A DNA stretch of 64,000 bases, from the NCBI GenBank assembly GCA_035765775.1, contig DASTWV010000059.1, positions 289,555-353,554 of the forward strand, written 5' to 3'. This DNA comes from Actinomycetota bacterium (lineage in GTDB: Bacteria; Actinomycetota; CADDZG01; JAHWKV01; JAOPZY01). Position 1 is the first letter of the stretch. Each line of letters opens with the position of its first letter. A model generated the notes under the pieces. The model was given only the letters and a program-made list of their open reading frames with translations, searched no databases and had not been told where the DNA came from. Below, in pieces: positions 7,348-14,644 of this stretch. The translations under genes were made by a program, and so were the position numbers.

Positions 7348-8912
7348 TTAATGCTTCCCCAGCCGCCTCCACCAGGCGTCCGCACCGAGATGACGTCGCC
7401 ACGGTGGAGTTCCCGGGTGACCTTGTCGGGCAGCTCCTCTTCTTCCCCGCCCGCCCGCAGCAGCACGTTTCGGCCGGGCGCCCCCGGTTGCCCCCCGGCG
7501 AGGCCGTAGGGCCGGGACACCCGCCGGTCGGTCTGCAGCGACAGCGTCGCCGCGTCGGCCAGCAACTCCAGGTCGCGCCGGATGCCGTCGCCGCCCCGCC
7601 AGCGGCCTTCGCCGCCGGTGCCCTCCCGGAGCTGGTAGGCCCGGACCCGGAGGGGATAGGCGTACTCCAGGGCCTCCGCCGGGGTGTTCTTGGTGTTCGT
7701 CATGTGGGTGTGCACGCCCGACATGGCGTCGCGGCCCGGGCGGGCGCCCTGGCCGCCGCCCACGGTCTCGTAGTAGGCAAACGAGGACCACCCGATCAGC
7801 GTGTTGTTCATGGTGCCCTGCGAGGCGGCCGGGATGCGGTCGGGCACCGCCTGGGCGAAGGCCCCGAGCAGCACGTCCACGATGCGCTGCGAGGTCTCCA
7901 CGTTGCCCGCCGAGACCGCCGCCGGGGACTGGGCGTTCACCACGCTCCCTTCGGGCGCGATCACCGTGACCGGGCGCATGCCGCCCGCGGTCGGGGGGAC
8001 GTCGGGGCCGGTCACGGCCCGCACCACGTAGGTGACCGCCGAGACCGTCACCGGGAGCGGGGCGTTCACGTTGCCCCGGGCCTGGGGATCGGTGCCGGTG
8101 AAGTCCACGGTGAGGGCGTCCCCGGCGATGCCCAGGCGGACCACGATGCGCACCGGGCCGGAGCCGGAGCCGTCGGAGTCGAGGACGTCGGCGAAGGTCC
8201 ACTCCCCGTCCGGCAGGGCCGCGATCCCCGCCCGGACCGCGGCCTCGCTGTAGGCGATCAGCCCGGCCATGGCGGAGGCCAGGCCGGCCACCCCCAGGCG
8301 CGCGGCGAGGGAGCGAAGCCGGGCAGCGCCCACCGCGTTGGCGCCCTCCTGGGCGCGGAAGTCGCCCAGGCGCTCCGCCGGCGTGCGGGAGTTCACCGCG
8401 ATGATGTCGAGGACGGCGTCGTCCGGTACCCCGCCCCGCCAGGCGAGCACCGGCGGCAGCCGGAGGCCCTCCTGGAAGACGTCGGTGGAGTCGCCCGGCA
8501 TGCTGCCCGGCGTCTTGCCGCCGACGTCGGCGTGGTGGGCGCGGTTGGCGACGTAGCCCAGCAGGGTGCCGCCGGCGAAGACGGGCGAGACCAGCGTGAG
8601 GTCGTTCAGGTGCGTGCCGCCGGCGAAGGGGTCGTTCACCACGGCGGCGTCGCCCTCGTCCAGCCCGGGGAACTTGGCGAGGACCGCGGCGATGCTGGCG
8701 GGCATCGAGCCCAGGTGCACCGGCATGTGCTCGGCCTGGGCGCACAGCTCGCCATCGGGTGTGGCCAGGGCGCACGAGCAGTCCTCCCGCTCGGTGATGT
8801 TCGGCGACCGGGCGGTGCGCTTCAGCGTGACGCCCATCTCCTCGGCGATGCCGGCGAGGGCGTGGCGGGCGATCTCGAGATCGAGGGCGTCCATCCTCAG
8901 GCCCAGCCTCAT
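7341..8912 (-). CDS. hyuB: Hydantoinase B/oxoprolinase family subunit
   Basis: 523-residue HyuB-type subunit. With HyuA it forms an ATP-dependent amidohydrolase that opens hydantoin-like or 5-oxoproline rings; the same families also form acetone carboxylase, so the substrate is open. Typical segments are the N-terminal EEMGVTLKRTARSPNITER, the NDPFAGGTHLNDLTLV segment and the late GGGQGARPGRDAMSG segment. Its ATG at 8912 overlaps the hyuA stop as ATGA, which fixes the start and shows coupling. The last codons run into a strong inverted repeat. Confidence 0.88.
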   Translation of the reverse strand: MRLGLRMDALDLEIARHALAGIAEEMGVTLKRTARSPNITEREDCSCALATPDGELCAQAEHMPVHLGSMPASIAAVLAKFPGLDEGDAAVVNDPFAGGTHLNDLTLVSPVFAGGTLLGYVANRAHHADVGGKTPGSMPGDSTDVFQEGLRLPPVLAWRGGVPDDAVLDIIAVNSRTPAERLGDFRAQEGANAVGAARLRSLAARLGVAGLASAMAGLIAYSEAAVRAGIAALPDGEWTFADVLDSDGSGSGPVRIVVRLGIAGDALTVDFTGTDPQARGNVNAPLPVTVSAVTYVVRAVTGPDVPPTAGGMRPVTVIAPEGSVVNAQSPAAVSAGNVETSQRIVDVLLGAFAQAVPDRIPAASQGTMNNTLIGWSSFAYYETVGGGQGARPGRDAMSGVHTHMTNTKNTPAEALEYAYPLRVRAYQLREGTGGEGRWRGGDGIRRDLELLADAATLSLQTDRRVSRPYGLAGGQPGAPGRNVLLRAGGEEEELPDKVTRELHRGDVISVRTPGGGGWGSING

Positions 8913-10816
8913 GCCCTCTGCAGGATCAGGGTGCCGACGCCATCCACCTCGCCCGCCCAGCCCGGCTCCACGACGACGGTGGCGTGGTCGCCCCAGAGGC
9001 ACGCCGGCCCCTCCACCCGGACCCGGTGGCTCTCCGGTACCGGGGGCAGCGGGAGCGCCGGCTCCGGGCCCAGCGCCCGCACCCGGAAGGTCACCAGCTC
9101 GACGGGATCCCCCGGTGCCTCCCAGCCGTAGCGGGCCTGGTGGGCGGCGCCGAAGGCCGCTGGCAGCTCGGCCAGCTCGGCCAGCGAGGTGAACGGGACC
9201 GAAACCTCGTGCGCCTGGCCCCGGTAGCGGCAGTCGATCCGGGCCTCGGTGACCGCGGGCTCGGCCCCCTGGCGCCGCAGGCCATCGGCGGCCTCGGCGG
9301 CGAGCTGGTCCAGTACTGCCTCCACGTCCTTGAGGAAGGGGTCCACCATCGGCCGGGTCAGGGCGACGTCCGCCGCCAGGGGCGCCGCCAGCAGGCCCAG
9401 GGCGGACAGCGCCCCGGCCGACGGCGGGATGAGCACCGTGGCGATCTCGAGGGCCGAGGCGAGCGCGCAGGCGTGCATCGGCCCCGCCCCGCCGAAGGCG
9501 ACCAGGGCGAAGCCCCGGGGATCGCGGCCGCGCTCCACCGTGACCACCCGGATGGCCCGGGCCATCTGCGCCTCCACGACCCGGAGGCCGGCGGCGGCCA
9601 CCTCCGCCACCGGCACGCCCAGCGGCCCGGCGAGGGTGGCCAGGGCACGCTCGGCGGCGCCGGCATCGAGCCCCAGCCGCCCGCCAAGAAAGTGGTCCGG
9701 GTCGAGGTGGCCGGCGACCACCTGGGCGTCGGTCACCGTCGGCCGCTCGCCTCCCCGGCCGTAGCAGGCCGGGCCCGGCTCCGCCCCGGCGCTCTCCGGC
9801 CCGGCACGCAGGGCACCGGCGGCGTCCAGCCACAGGATGCTGCCGCCGCCCGCCCCCACGGTGTGGATGGCGAGGGCTGGGATGCGCACCGGCAGGCCCC
9901 CGAGCTCGGTCTCCGAGTCGACGGCCGGAGTGCCACCCTCGATCAGGCAGACGTCGGTGGACGTGCCGCCCATGTCGAAGGTCACCAGGTCGGCGAAGCC
10001 GGAGGCGGCGGCGGCCACCAGGGCCCCCCGGACGCCGGCAGCCGGCCCGGAGAGCACCGTGTGCACCGGGGCTCGGGCCGCCTCGTCCAGCGTCATGGTG
10101 GCGCCCCCCGAGCGCATGACCACGACGCCGGCGCCGAGGTCGGTGCAGCGCTGGGCGAGGCGGTCGAGGTAGCGCTCCACCACCGGGCCGACATAGGCGT
10201 CCAGCGCCGTGGTGGATGCCCGCTCGTACTCCCGGAACTCCGGGCTCACTGACGACGACAGCGAGACCCGGATCCCGGGCGCCACCTCGGCAGCAAGGGC
10301 CGCCAGGCGGCGCTCGTGACCTGGGTTGGCGAAGGAGAACAGCAGGCACACCGCCAGCGACTCGACCCCCGCCTCGACCAACGTGGCGATCGCCGAACGG
10401 GCGGCGTCCTCGTCGAGGGCCACCTCGACCGCCCCGTCGGGCAACACCCGTTCCGGCACCCCGGCGCAGCGCGCCCGGGGCACCACCGGGTCCGGGCGGT
10501 CGACCCAGAAGTCGTAGAGCGAGGGCCGGTTCTGGCGCCCGATGGCGAGGAGGTCGGCGAACCCGGCGGTGGCGAGGAACCCGGTCACCGCTCCCCTGCG
10601 CTCCAGCACGGCGTTGGTGGCCACCGTGGTGCCGTGGGCGATGCGGGCCACGCCCGGCGCCCCGGCGATGTCCAGGGCTTCCCGCACCCCGGCCTCGAAG
10701 CCGGCGCTCTGGTCGTCCGGGGTGGTGGGGACCTTCCAGGTGACCAGGCGGCCGTCGACCGAGACCACCACGTCGGTGAAGGTGCCCCCGACGTCAACGC
10801 CGACCAGGGAAGCTAC
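8909..10816 (-). CDS. hyuA: Hydantoinase A/oxoprolinase family subunit, no canonical start codon
   Basis: ATP-binding partner of HyuB with an actin/ASKHA-type fold: phosphate-1 motif VGVDVGGTFTD at the very N-terminus and a second motif FDMGGTSTDV near the middle. The N-terminal motif lies upstream of the first in-frame GTG (10771). Reading back from there to the preceding in-frame stop there is no ATG, GTG or TTG. The near-cognate choices are GTA at 10816, which overlaps the TAG stop of the upstream gene as GTAG and lies 6 nt after GGGAGG, and CTG at 10807. I set the end at the GTA. A sequencing or assembly error is the simple alternative. Confidence 0.82.
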   Translation of the reverse strand, partial: VASLVGVDVGGTFTDVVVSVDGRLVTWKVPTTPDDQSAGFEAGVREALDIAGAPGVARIAHGTTVATNAVLERRGAVTGFLATAGFADLLAIGRQNRPSLYDFWVDRPDPVVPRARCAGVPERVLPDGAVEVALDEDAARSAIATLVEAGVESLAVCLLFSFANPGHERRLAALAAEVAPGIRVSLSSSVSPEFREYERASTTALDAYVGPVVERYLDRLAQRCTDLGAGVVVMRSGGATMTLDEAARAPVHTVLSGPAAGVRGALVAAAASGFADLVTFDMGGTSTDVCLIEGGTPAVDSETELGGLPVRIPALAIHTVGAGGGSILWLDAAGALRAGPESAGAEPGPACYGRGGERPTVTDAQVVAGHLDPDHFLGGRLGLDAGAAERALATLAGPLGVPVAEVAAAGLRVVEAQMARAIRVVTVERGRDPRGFALVAFGGAGPMHACALASALEIATVLIPPSAGALSALGLLAAPLAADVALTRPMVDPFLKDVEAVLDQLAAEAADGLRRQGAEPAVTEARIDCRYRGQAHEVSVPFTSLAELAELPAAFGAAHQARYGWEAPGDPVELVTFRVRALGPEPALPLPPVPESHRVRVEGPACLWGDHATVVVEPGWAGEVDGVGTLILQRA

Positions 10817-11070
10817 TTCTCGCCTCCCATGCGCAACCCCAGGGCGCTCACCGCGGCGAGGGCCCCGTCCACCGACCCGTACACCTCGGCCAGCAGCGTG
10901 GCGGAGACGATCGCCAGGGTGGTGGCCATCGACTCGGCCGGGACCAGCTTCAGCGAGGCCTTCAGCGCCTCGGTGTCCCGGCGCAGGGCGGCCGCCAGCA
11001 CGGCGATGGCGGAGCGGGAGAGCTCACGGCCCGGCTCGCCTGCGAAGTCGAAGTTGCTGGGGTCCCCCAT
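10813..11070 (-). CDS. Small hypothetical protein upstream of hyuA
   Basis: About 85 residues, no recognised family. The N-terminal part is acidic and polar (GDPSNFDFAGEPGRE); the rest is largely helical and alanine-rich. The ATG at 11070 is preferred; an in-frame GTG at 11088 would start 5 nt after the Nudix stop. Its TAG stop is part of a GTAG overlap with hyuA, and the GGGAGG near its 3' end would serve hyuA. This position suggests co-transcription with hyuAB, but a role is not visible. Confidence 0.55.
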   Translation of the reverse strand: MGDPSNFDFAGEPGRELSRSAIAVLAAALRRDTEALKASLKLVPAESMATTLAIVSATLLAEVYGSVDGALAAVSALGLRMGGEK

Positions 11071-11093
11071 ACCCGTATCGTTGCACACGCGGG

Positions 11094-11531
11094 TCAGGCG
11101 CCGGGCGGGCCACCGACCGCCTCCTCGTTGAGGTCGTCCAGCACCTCCTCGAGGATCTCCCGGTCGTGGCTGTAGGTCAGCGCCTCTACGGCCTCGGCCG
11201 GTGGCATCCAGCGCAGCTCATCCACCTCGGAGTTGGGCGCGAAGCGCCCGTCGAGCGGGCGCATGAGCCAGTAGCGCACGACCTTCGGCCGGTCCCGCCG
11301 GTCCCGGTAGCTGGAACGCCCGGCGGGCAGGCCGAGCTCGCACTGCAGCCCGGTCTCCTCGCGGACCTCGCGCAGGGCCGCCTCCTCGAAGGACTCCCCG
11401 TCCATCAGCTTGCCCTTGGGGAAGGACCAGTCGTCGTACGCAGGGCGGTGGACGATGGCGATGTGCGCCTCGCCCGTGGGCCCGCGGCGGACGATGACGC
11501 CTCCCGCCGCCCGGACGATCTCATCTGCCAT
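11094..11531 (-). CDS. Nudix hydrolase (MutT1-like)
   Basis: 145-residue Nudix hydrolase, which cleaves nucleoside diphosphates linked to another moiety (e.g. oxidised nucleotides, diadenosine polyphosphates). The Nudix box is complete, running from GKLMDGESF to REVREETGL. The ATG at 11531 has GGAGG 8 nt upstream; a longer frame starting at 11579 would add a very basic stretch and is less likely. A SixA-like phosphatase gene is divergent from it. In mycobacterial MutT1 these two domains occur in one protein, which suggests a linked role here. Confidence 0.87.
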   Translation of the reverse strand: MADEIVRAAGGVIVRRGPTGEAHIAIVHRPAYDDWSFPKGKLMDGESFEEAALREVREETGLQCELGLPAGRSSYRDRRDRPKVVRYWLMRPLDGRFAPNSEVDELRWMPPAEAVEALTYSHDREILEEVLDDLNEEAVGGPPGA

Positions 11532-11631
11532 CCGCCGTTTCCTCCGCTCCCGGCGTTCCCGCCCCGTTCTCGGGCTCATTGTTCTGGCGCTCCGGCTCCG
11601 CCTACGCTGTCTTGCCTTACCATCATTCCCG

Positions 11632-12150
11632 GTGACCCTTCTCTATCTCGTGCGCCATGCCAAGTCGAGCTGGGACGACCTGGCCCTCGCCGACCGCGAT
11701 CGGCCGCTGTCGGCCCGGGGCGAGCGCTCGGCGGCGACGCTGGCCGAGTATCTCGAAGTCTCCTTCGAGGGCGGCGCGCCCCGGCCCGGGCTGGTCCTGT
11801 GCTCACCGGCCCGCCGCACCCTCGACACCCTCGAGACCCTGCGGCCGGTACTCGGCTCCGCCACCATCGCCGTCGAGGAGGAACTCTACGGGGCCACCTC
11901 GGGCGAGCTGCTGCGCCGGCTGCGCCGGATTCCAGGGAAGACCTCGGCGGCAATGGTGATCGGCCACAATCCGGCACTGCAGGAGCTGGCGATCATGCTG
12001 GCCCGGGCCTCGGACGACCTCCGGCGGCTGCACGAGAAGTTCCCGACCGGCGCCCTGGCCGCCTTGCGCACGCACGGAGCGTGGAAGGAACTTGGGGCTG
12101 AGCCAGCCGAGCTGGAAGACTTCGTGGCGCCCCGGGAGATGCAGGACTAG
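11632..12150 (+). CDS. sixA: SixA-like phosphohistidine phosphatase
   Basis: 172-residue histidine-phosphatase-superfamily protein. The N-terminus LLYLVRHAKSSWDDL has the RHxxS signature of the SixA branch, with the catalytic His in RHAK; the second His is in VIGHNPALQEL. SixA enzymes remove phosphate from phosphohistidine on proteins; in MutT1-type pairs the domain dephosphorylates nucleotides. The start is a GTG at 11632, directly before the conserved strand. It is divergent from the Nudix gene with about 100 nt between them. Confidence 0.85.
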   Translation: MTLLYLVRHAKSSWDDLALADRDRPLSARGERSAATLAEYLEVSFEGGAPRPGLVLCSPARRTLDTLETLRPVLGSATIAVEEELYGATSGELLRRLRRIPGKTSAAMVIGHNPALQELAIMLARASDDLRRLHEKFPTGALAALRTHGAWKELGAEPAELEDFVAPREMQD

Positions 12151-12186
12151 CTGCTAGCCGGTGAGGACCAGCTCCGGCACCCCGGC

Positions 12187-12495
12187 CTACACAGCCAGCG
12201 GCGACCGGCGGTCCAGGGCCAGCCTGCGGGTGCTCAGGGCCTCGACGTCATCGACGTCCAGGCGAAGGCCGTGCCGCGGGCCGACACCGGGACCGGCGTC
12301 GCCCGAGGCGATCAGCGTGCGGGCGATGGCCTTCACGGTCCCGCCCGCGGCCACGCAGCGCTCGCGCCACACCCGGTGACCGGTTGGCTGCGCAGGAGCC
12401 GGCGCTCGCCAACCTCGGCCGGGACGGGCAGCGCAGCCCGGAGCGCGCGATAGGTGAGGGTCGCTTCCCTCGTCCCCCGAGAGGATCCGCACCGG
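12187..12495 (-). pseudogene. Decayed ppx/gppA (exopolyphosphatase) remnant
   Basis: Pieces of a Ppx/GppA-family phosphatase lie in two frames of the minus strand. VRILSG is followed, in a shifted frame, by REATLTYRALRAALPV and GERRLL; the expected sequence is a continuous VxxLSGxxEAxLTY block. The C5 run at 12474-12478 fits a one-base insertion that broke the frame. Then, back in the first frame, come WRERCVAAGGTVKAIART and HGLRLDVDDVEALS, which match the later GGT segment of the family. About 60 residues in between, including the DxGGGSxE phosphate loop, are missing, as is the C-terminal half. A ppx gene would be at home next to ppk and CHAD. Confidence 0.62.
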
Positions 12496-12516
12496 TACAC
12501 CGGCCGTGGGAAAAGC

Positions 12517-13002
12517 TCAGGCAGGCGGGGGCAGCAGGCGCCCGGCGGCGATGCGGCTCTCTCCCTGGACCCCCGCACGCTCCAGCACCCAGGTGGCGCC
12601 TTTGCGGGTCTCCTCGCCGTTCCCAGAACGGCCGTCCAGGAGCACGCCGGCCTCGCCCAGGATGCCCAGGATCCCCTCGACCACGTCGCCGTGGGTGCAG
12701 GCGTAGGCCGGGTCCGGCAGGGCCGCGAGCCGGTCGAGCGCGGCCGCCGGGGAGGCCCCCTCAGCCAGCCAGGCCGCCTCCTCGATCGCCACCCCGAGCG
12801 CCGCCGCCAGCGGCTCGACCGACTGGACGCAGCGCACGTACGGGCTGCTGAGGACTGGCCCGGCCCCCGCTGCGCTCAGGAGGGGCACCAGCCCGAGGGC
12901 TTGTTGTTCGCCCTGGGCGGTCAGCGGCCGGAGGTGGTCGGGGGCGGTCCACTCCGAGCGCCGGCCGGCCTCGCCGTGGCGGATCAGGAAGATCGAGCCC
13001 AT
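12517..13002 (-). CDS. Histidine phosphatase family protein
   Basis: 161-residue phosphoglycerate-mutase-like phosphatase. The N-terminus MGSIFLIRHGEAG has the RHG motif with the phosphate-accepting His; the second His lies in CTHGDVVEGI. It is a second, divergent member of the superfamily beside the SixA-like protein. The gene lies downstream of ppk and the CYTH-CHAD gene on the same strand. The C-terminal ~35 residues are variable and proline-rich. Substrate unknown. Confidence 0.82.
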   Translation of the reverse strand: MGSIFLIRHGEAGRRSEWTAPDHLRPLTAQGEQQALGLVPLLSAAGAGPVLSSPYVRCVQSVEPLAAALGVAIEEAAWLAEGASPAAALDRLAALPDPAYACTHGDVVEGILGILGEAGVLLDGRSGNGEETRKGATWVLERAGVQGESRIAAGRLLPPPA

Positions 13003-13089
13003 TGCGCCCTGCTCTGAGCAGCCTGTGAGTGTTTGGGGGTGCTATAGGGAACTGAGCAGTCACAGACTGCGCGGAGGACCTCAGCCCCT

Positions 13090-13122
13090 CCGGCGCCCGC
13101 GGCCCCGCCGGCGCCCGCGGCC
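13090..13122. repeat. Two copies of CCGGCGCCCGCGGCC, 18 bp apart
   Basis: Perfect 15-mers at 13090-13104 and 13108-13122, just downstream of the CYTH-CHAD stop at 13148. In another minus-strand frame this DNA would encode a GRGRRRG-type basic tail. The role is unknown. Confidence 0.8.
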
Positions 13123-13147
13123 GGCGGACCGCCGCTCCCGCCGCGGC

Positions 13148-14644
13148 TCACAGCTCCAGGGCCCGGGCCGCCTTCCGCAGGCCCTTCCAGGCATCCGGCC
13201 AGTGCGAGCGGGCCTCGGCCGCCGCCGCCTGTTCCAGGCCCGCCAGTTCCCCGGCGGCGAAGGCGACCTCGGCGGGAGCCCCGGTGCCCCGCTTCCGCAG
13301 GACTCCGGCGGCCACCACCGCGTCCTGGTGCTCGCCGAGCACCTCCTGCAGCCCGGCAGCGGCGCGGGCGTACGCGGCCGCCCGCCGGCCCAGGACCGGC
13401 GCCACCGCCTCGGCGGCGTAGCGGCACCGCTTCGCCCGGATGCGCACCTCGTGCAGCTCGGCGTCCGGGGGCGGGAAGGCCAGCGCCGCCACCTGCCGGC
13501 GCAGCTTGCGCCACGGCCCGCGCAGCAGGCTTCCGGCGACCTGGTGGGCGGGCTGGTGCGAGTCGGGCAGGAGGTGGGGCGAGCGGGCCGCATCCACCAG
13601 GGCCTGCACCACCGCGATGTACTCGTCGCCCTTCAGGGCGTCCAGCAGGGCGGCGTGCGCGGCCGCCCGGTCGGCGCCCAGGTCGGCAGTCAGCTTCGAG
13701 CCGGCCGGGCGGTCGTCCTCGGGGAGGGACTCCACCCGGGCGCGCAGGCGCTCGTGGAGGACGTCGGCGTCCCGGGCGGCGCCCAGGAGCCCGCCCAGCC
13801 AGCGCACCTTGTCGCCCAGCTCCTGGCTCCAGCTCTCCTCGATGAGAGGCGCGAACGTGCGCAGATCGGAACGCAGCCGCCGGGTGGCCACCCGGGCCTG
13901 GTGCACGGCCTCGGGATCCTCGCCCAGGCGCACGCCAGGCTCCTGGCGCAGGTAGCGGTCGACCGACGCGGCGATGGCCCGGCGAACGAGCTGACCGGCC
14001 GAGGCGGTGGCGCTGAGCTCGGTGACCTCGACCTCGGGGGGTGCCCAGGCCCGGGTGCCGAGGGCCCGGGCGTACTTCGGCACCGGGTCGGTGGGCACGG
14101 CGCCGGACGACCGCAGCGCCTCGAGGATGACGTCAAGGGTCTCGGCGGACGTGTTCGGCCCCACCTCGACCTCGATCTCCCGGAAGCGCTCCACCAGCTT
14201 GCGGCCCTCGAGGACCGACACCTCGTCGAGCACCATCTCGGCCAGGGGCGTGCCGTCTGCCCCCTGCAGCCGCACGGGGTGGCGCACGGTCCGCAGCCGG
14301 GCGGCGGGCTTGGTCTCCGCCCCGCGGATGTAGGCGGTGACCAGGGCCAGGGCCTCGGCGGGCGGCTTGGGGTTGGGGCCGGTGGCCTCGCCCTCAAAGG
14401 TGTACTCGCCCCGCACCAGCAGCGGCCCCGATGCCGAGGCTGTCGGCAGCTTCAGCGTCCACCCCTCGCCGCTGCGGTGGCGCAGGCTGCAGCCCCACCG
14501 GGCGAGGCGCAGGTCGGGCGTGTCCACGTACACGGTCTGGAAGTTCTTGCGCTCCTGCGCGACGGCGACCACGGCCGACTCGGGCGGGAACACCGGCCAG
14601 CGGAAGCCGGCCGGGGCCGACAGCTTCACCTCCCGCTCAAACAA
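13148..14644 (-). CDS. CYTH-CHAD domain protein (polyphosphate-linked)
   Basis: 498-residue two-domain protein. The N-terminal CYTH (triphosphate tunnel) domain starts with the ExExK motif in FEREVKL and continues to about residue 200. The C-terminal CHAD domain (about 215-498) carries conserved helices VHQARVATRRLRSD and LHEVRIRAKRCRYAAE, whose His and Arg residues bind polyphosphate. The start is a TTG at 14644 overlapping the end of ppk, with AAGGAGGT 8 nt upstream inside ppk; this gives MFEREVKL, the family-typical N-terminus. Translational coupling to ppk supports a job in polyphosphate handling, for example binding granules or hydrolysing triphosphate. Confidence 0.88.
   Translation of the reverse strand: MFEREVKLSAPAGFRWPVFPPESAVVAVAQERKNFQTVYVDTPDLRLARWGCSLRHRSGEGWTLKLPTASASGPLLVRGEYTFEGEATGPNPKPPAEALALVTAYIRGAETKPAARLRTVRHPVRLQGADGTPLAEMVLDEVSVLEGRKLVERFREIEVEVGPNTSAETLDVILEALRSSGAVPTDPVPKYARALGTRAWAPPEVEVTELSATASAGQLVRRAIAASVDRYLRQEPGVRLGEDPEAVHQARVATRRLRSDLRTFAPLIEESWSQELGDKVRWLGGLLGAARDADVLHERLRARVESLPEDDRPAGSKLTADLGADRAAAHAALLDALKGDEYIAVVQALVDAARSPHLLPDSHQPAHQVAGSLLRGPWRKLRRQVAALAFPPPDAELHEVRIRAKRCRYAAEAVAPVLGRRAAAYARAAAGLQEVLGEHQDAVVAAGVLRKRGTGAPAEVAFAAGELAGLEQAAAAEARSHWPDAWKGLRKAARALEL

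Noticed and set aside
12333..12578. A minus-strand 81-codon gene overlapping the histidine phosphatase end
   Set aside because: It spans part of the ppx remnant in a shifted frame and part of the neighbouring gene out of frame; not one protein.
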